From Fidelibacterota bacterium (GTDB lineage Bacteria > Fidelibacterota > Marinisomatia > Marinisomatales > J089): 9,593 bases of DNA. Below are positions 6,853 through 9,593 of the stretch, one piece after another. The stretch covers positions 1 to 9,593 of the forward strand of contig RFIZ01000037.1 in assembly GCA_003695105.1 (NCBI GenBank). Direction: 5' to 3'. The position numbers and the translations under genes are program-made. The notes under the pieces were generated by a model. It was not told the origin of the DNA, made no database searches, and saw only the letters and a list, made by a program, of their open reading frames with translations. Numbering within the stretch: position 1 is the stretch's first letter; every line of letters starts with the position of its first letter.

Positions 6853-7815
6853 ATGGCTGAGGAACAGAAGACTGTACAGACAGTGGAGCAAAGCACGGGT
6901 CTTTCTCCCGATGAAGAAAACAGGATGCGGGAGCGGAGGGAACTCCTGCAAAAGATCGGTAGTGGTGTATTTGCATCGTTATTGATGTCTCCCCTGATGG
7001 CCACCCCCATCAAGGAAGCCCTCACGGCCCCCGACACCACTCAGAAACTGACTTCGTTGCCGGAAGTGCCCGAGGGGCAACCGGATGAAGATCCGATCAT
7101 CCGTATGGTCAGAGACCTGAAACGGGCGTTACAAAAACCGATGGAAGAGCGAAAATGGTCGATGGTCATTGACCTGCGAAAATGCGTCGGTTGCCATGCC
7201 TGTACCGTTGGATGTATCGCCGAAAACAAATTACCGCCGGGTGTCGTTTATCGTCCCGTCTTGGAAGAGGAGATCGGAACGTTCCCCCATGTAGCGCGGC
7301 GGTTTATTCCCCGGCCCTGCATGCAATGTGAGGAACCGCCCTGCACGACGGTCTGCCCTGTGAATGCCACCTGGAAACGGAAAGATGGCATCGTCGAGAT
7401 CGATTATGACCAGTGCATCGGTTGTCGGTATTGCATCACCGCCTGTCCCTATTCCGCCCGCACCTTTGACACCGGTCATTATTATACGGAAGACGCGCCC
7501 TCTCAACCTGCCGGTTATCTGGGGTCTGCCGATGCACGCGTGTACGAAACGGCTCCCAATTACGATTACGGCCAGGAGCGTCCCCGGGTGGATGAACAGT
7601 CCCCGATCGGCAATGCCAGAAAATGCCATTTCTGCGTGCATCGTCTGGAAAAGGGGATGTTACCGGAATGTGTGGTCACCTGTATCGGTCGGGCCACATT
7701 CTTCGGGGATGCGAATGATCCGGAGAGTCTGGTCTCCGAATTGATTCCTCAGCCAAACGTCATGCGTCTCAAAGAAGAGATGGGTACCAAACCCAAAGTA
7801 CACTATCTCATGTAG
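6853..7815 (+). CDS. Four-cluster Fe-S electron-transfer subunit of a molybdoenzyme (TtrB/PsrB/DmsB type)
   Basis: This 320-residue protein carries sixteen cluster cysteines in the four-group arrangement of the DmsB family: C111/114/117/121, C156/159/164/168, C188/191/194/198 and C258/261/273/277, enough for four [4Fe-4S] clusters. It passes electrons between the quinol-side membrane subunit and the catalytic subunit. The N-terminus has ERRELLQK (27-34) followed by a hydrophobic stretch to about residue 49 and ATP. This looks like a relaxed Tat signal with both arginines present (28-29) but Leu instead of Phe, set unusually far from the start. TtrB-type subunits are typically exported with the catalytic subunit. 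GAGG at 6844-6847 is well placed. The gap of 44 bases from the barrel gene shows no terminator, so they are probably co-transcribed. Confidence 0.9.
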   Translation: MAEEQKTVQTVEQSTGLSPDEENRMRERRELLQKIGSGVFASLLMSPLMATPIKEALTAPDTTQKLTSLPEVPEGQPDEDPIIRMVRDLKRALQKPMEERKWSMVIDLRKCVGCHACTVGCIAENKLPPGVVYRPVLEEEIGTFPHVARRFIPRPCMQCEEPPCTTVCPVNATWKRKDGIVEIDYDQCIGCRYCITACPYSARTFDTGHYYTEDAPSQPAGYLGSADARVYETAPNYDYGQERPRVDEQSPIGNARKCHFCVHRLEKGMLPECVVTCIGRATFFGDANDPESLVSELIPQPNVMRLKEEMGTKPKVHYLM

Positions 7816-7828
7816 GGAGGAGGAAGGA

Positions 7829-9091
7829 ATGGTTCACGAAAAACAATATTGGAAGCAGGTATTCTGGATGGCCACCATCCTTGCCTTTGGGTTTGGTCTG
7901 TTGGGTTTTTTCGACCGGATGGCGAATGGTCATTTGCACGCCGATTACGGATCTTATGTACCCTGGGGTCTCTGGGTGGCCGGTTATATCTATCTGATCG
8001 GACTGTCGGCCGGTGCTTTTTTGATGTCGGCTCTGGTCTACGTATTCCGGATCGAGGCATTTGAAAAAATCGGTCGGCTGGCCCTGCTGACGGCCCTGGC
8101 CACTCTCATCGGGGCTTTACTGTGCATTTGGTTCGACCTGGGACATATGGGCCGCGCCTGGCGGCTGGTGGCCCGCACCAATTTCGGTTCGGTGATGGGT
8201 TGGATGGCCTGGCTGTATGGTTCCTATTTCGTGTTGCTGTTATTCGAATTCCGTTTTGCCACCCGGGCGGAGTTAACCGCCCACCATTCGGTGCGGACCA
8301 CATCCCCGCTGGTGCAAAAGTTGGTCGGTTTTGATCCCACCCAACCGGAAGCCCATCCGGTGGAAAAGGATTTGAAGGTGCTCCGTATTCTGGGAAGTGT
8401 CGGTATCCCTTTGGCGATTGCTTTCCATGGTTCGGTGGGGGCCATATTCGGATCGGTCGGCGCCCGGCCGTACTGGAATTCGGGACTGACGCCCATCATT
8501 TTCCTCGTCGGCGCCGCTACCAGCGGTGGTGCTCTGCTGGCCCTGGTCACGGCGGTATTCGGAATCCGTACCCAGCGGGAACAGGATCGACGGATCGTTT
8601 ATTTAATCGGTCGCCTGGTCCTGGTCTTGCTGGCCATGGACGTCCTCTTGGAGTGGTCGGAAATGTCCATCGGTCTGTGGAGTTCCTTGCCTTCGGAGAG
8701 TGAAAGTATCCGATTGGTGTTGTTTGGCCATTTCTGGTGGGTGTTCTGGTTCGTGCATGTGGGCTTCGGAATTCTGGTTCCGGGTCTGTTGTTACTCTTC
8801 AAACCCCGCTCGTTGACCGCCGTGGCTCTGGCCGGTCTGCTCATAACGGTTACCTTTATCTCGGTTCGCCTGAACATCGTCATCCCGGCCCTGGCCGTAC
8901 CGGAATTGGAAGGATTACGGTATGCCTTCACCGGACCCGGTTTGAAGTTTGACTATTTCCCCAGCCTGATGGAATGGCAATTGTTCCTGTTCACCATTTC
9001 TCTGTCAGCCATGGTGTTTTTAGCGGGGATTCAATGGCTGCCCGTGGTTGATTATTCTGTCGAAAACCCTGGATCCGAAGGAGGAAAGTAA
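7829..9091 (+). CDS. NrfD/PsrC/TtrC-type membrane quinol-linked subunit
   Basis: The 420-residue protein is almost entirely hydrophobic, with about ten membrane helices (about 13-28, 46-72, 82-101, 123-142, 186-207, 221-245, 259-279, 297-324, 328-347, 384-404). This matches the NrfD/PsrC family, which anchors periplasmic Fe-S and molybdopterin subunits and exchanges electrons with the quinone pool without haem. Early features fit the family, such as YVPWGLWVAGYIYLIGLSAG (43-62) near the periplasmic quinone site and FDLGHMGRAWRL (102-113). It is somewhat longer than TtrC as I recall it (around 340 residues); the loop at about 143-185 and the tenth helix account for the excess. A strong ribosome binding site (GGAGGAGGAAGG) precedes ATG 7829, 13 bases after the previous stop. 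Its own 3' end carries the ribosome binding site of the catalytic gene. Confidence 0.9.
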   Translation: MVHEKQYWKQVFWMATILAFGFGLLGFFDRMANGHLHADYGSYVPWGLWVAGYIYLIGLSAGAFLMSALVYVFRIEAFEKIGRLALLTALATLIGALLCIWFDLGHMGRAWRLVARTNFGSVMGWMAWLYGSYFVLLLFEFRFATRAELTAHHSVRTTSPLVQKLVGFDPTQPEAHPVEKDLKVLRILGSVGIPLAIAFHGSVGAIFGSVGARPYWNSGLTPIIFLVGAATSGGALLALVTAVFGIRTQREQDRRIVYLIGRLVLVLLAMDVLLEWSEMSIGLWSSLPSESESIRLVLFGHFWWVFWFVHVGFGILVPGLLLLFKPRSLTAVALAGLLITVTFISVRLNIVIPALAVPELEGLRYAFTGPGLKFDYFPSLMEWQLFLFTISLSAMVFLAGIQWLPVVDYSVENPGSEGGK

Positions 9092-9092
9092 G

Positions 9093-9593
9093 ATGGGTGC
9101 AACCAAGAAATTTCAGCAACCAATTTCCCGCCGGGACTTTTTCAAATCTTCGGCTTTGTTAGGCGGCAGCGGATTGCTGGCGGAGACACTCGCTAGTTGT
9201 ACGACTGTCCAGCAGGCAGAGGGCTGGCAGAACGCCTATGACCTGGATTCGGCCGAGCATGTGCTCTATTCCGTTTGTCTCCAGTGTCATACGGATTGTC
9301 CGATCAAAGTTCGCATCCAAAACGGTGTGGCCGTGAAAATGGATGGGAATCCCTATGGGATGCAGACGATGAATCCGGCCATTCCCTACCAGACGGACCT
9401 GGCCTCATCCGCAAAAATAGACGGGGGTATCTGCCCCAAAGGTCAGGCCGGATTGCAATCCCTTTATGACCCGTACCGATTGACCAAAGTACTGAAACGG
9501 TCCGGGAAACGCGGTGAAAATAAATGGCAGGTGATTTCCTTTGATCAGGCGATCCGGGAAATTGTATCGGGCGGCAAACTGTTTTCCCATGTA
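9093..9593 (+). CDS. Molybdopterin oxidoreductase catalytic subunit, TtrA/SrdA-like (5' part only)
   Basis: The frame from ATG 9093 stays open to the window edge, giving the first 167 residues of a much larger protein. GAAGGAGGAAAG overlaps the end of the NrfD-type gene, whose stop is one base before this ATG. A Tat motif SRRDFFK (12-18) and hydrophobic core lead to LASC (33-36), a good lipobox. Cluster-binding cysteines follow as C62-x2-C65-x3-C69-x44-C114, in the DMSO-reductase family's N-terminal [4Fe-4S] position. The segments MDGNPYG, ICPKGQAGLQSLYDPYRL and KRSGKRGENKWQVISFDQAI resemble tetrathionate reductase TtrA, and the B-C-A gene order also matches ttrBCA and srdBCA. The active-site ligand to Mo is beyond the window, so the substrate (tetrathionate, selenate, arsenate or another) is not determined. 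Polysulfide/thiosulfate reductase is a less likely reading. Confidence 0.9.
   Translation, partial: MGATKKFQQPISRRDFFKSSALLGGSGLLAETLASCTTVQQAEGWQNAYDLDSAEHVLYSVCLQCHTDCPIKVRIQNGVAVKMDGNPYGMQTMNPAIPYQTDLASSAKIDGGICPKGQAGLQSLYDPYRLTKVLKRSGKRGENKWQVISFDQAIREIVSGGKLFSHV

Noticed and set aside
1..9593. CRISPR arrays, tRNA genes, insertion sequences or attachment sites
   Set aside because: No repeat-spacer pattern, tRNA-like fold, transposase motif or flanking inverted repeats were seen on reading both strands; the only tandem repeats are the regulatory dyads at 5679-5737.

Overview
The window reads as a Gram-negative anaerobe or facultative respirer. It encodes an outer-membrane barrel protein, a lipoprotein-like periplasmic binding protein, Tat-exported redox enzymes and a sigma-54 activator. 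No rRNA or other taxonomic marker is present. The barrel protein (ATG at 5846) resembles, from memory, proteins of Marinimicrobia or Calditrichota-type lineages; this is only a weak hint.

Layout, all on the + strand. Bases 1-98 are the tail of a membrane protein. It overlaps by 8 bases a corrinoid/ferredoxin fusion related to mercury-methylation HgcA plus HgcB (91-1236). A 153-base gap with nested inverted repeats follows. Base composition drops from about 60% GC to the mid-40s across this gap, so the first two genes are probably a separate transcription unit.

Bases 1390-5678 hold a three-gene sensory operon: a PhnD-type periplasmic oxyanion-binding protein, a membrane histidine kinase whose C-terminus is a complete MobA (molybdenum cofactor guanylyltransferase), and an NtrC-type sigma-54 response regulator. 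The gap after it (5679-5845) carries three 20-21 bp-spaced copies of a dyad motif, the first a perfect 18-bp palindrome. They lie about 45-100 bp upstream of a near-consensus -24/-12 sigma-54 promoter.

That promoter faces an outer-membrane barrel gene (5846-6808) followed by a molybdenum respiratory module in B-C-A order: a four-cluster Fe-S subunit (6853-7815), an NrfD/PsrC-type membrane subunit (7829-9091), and the start of a catalytic molybdopterin subunit (9093 to the window end). The catalytic N-terminus is most like tetrathionate reductase TtrA and its relatives such as selenate reductase SrdA.

Proposed logic (inference): the binding protein senses a periplasmic oxyanion, the kinase phosphorylates the regulator, and the regulator bound at the tandem sites opens the sigma-54 promoter to make a porin plus an oxyanion reductase. 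The MobA domain fused to the kinase adds a possible link between sensing and supply of the bis-MGD cofactor that the reductase needs. The most unusual items are this kinase-MobA fusion, the pairing of an AioXSR-like regulatory set with a TtrBCA-like enzyme, and the divergent HgcAB-like fusion.
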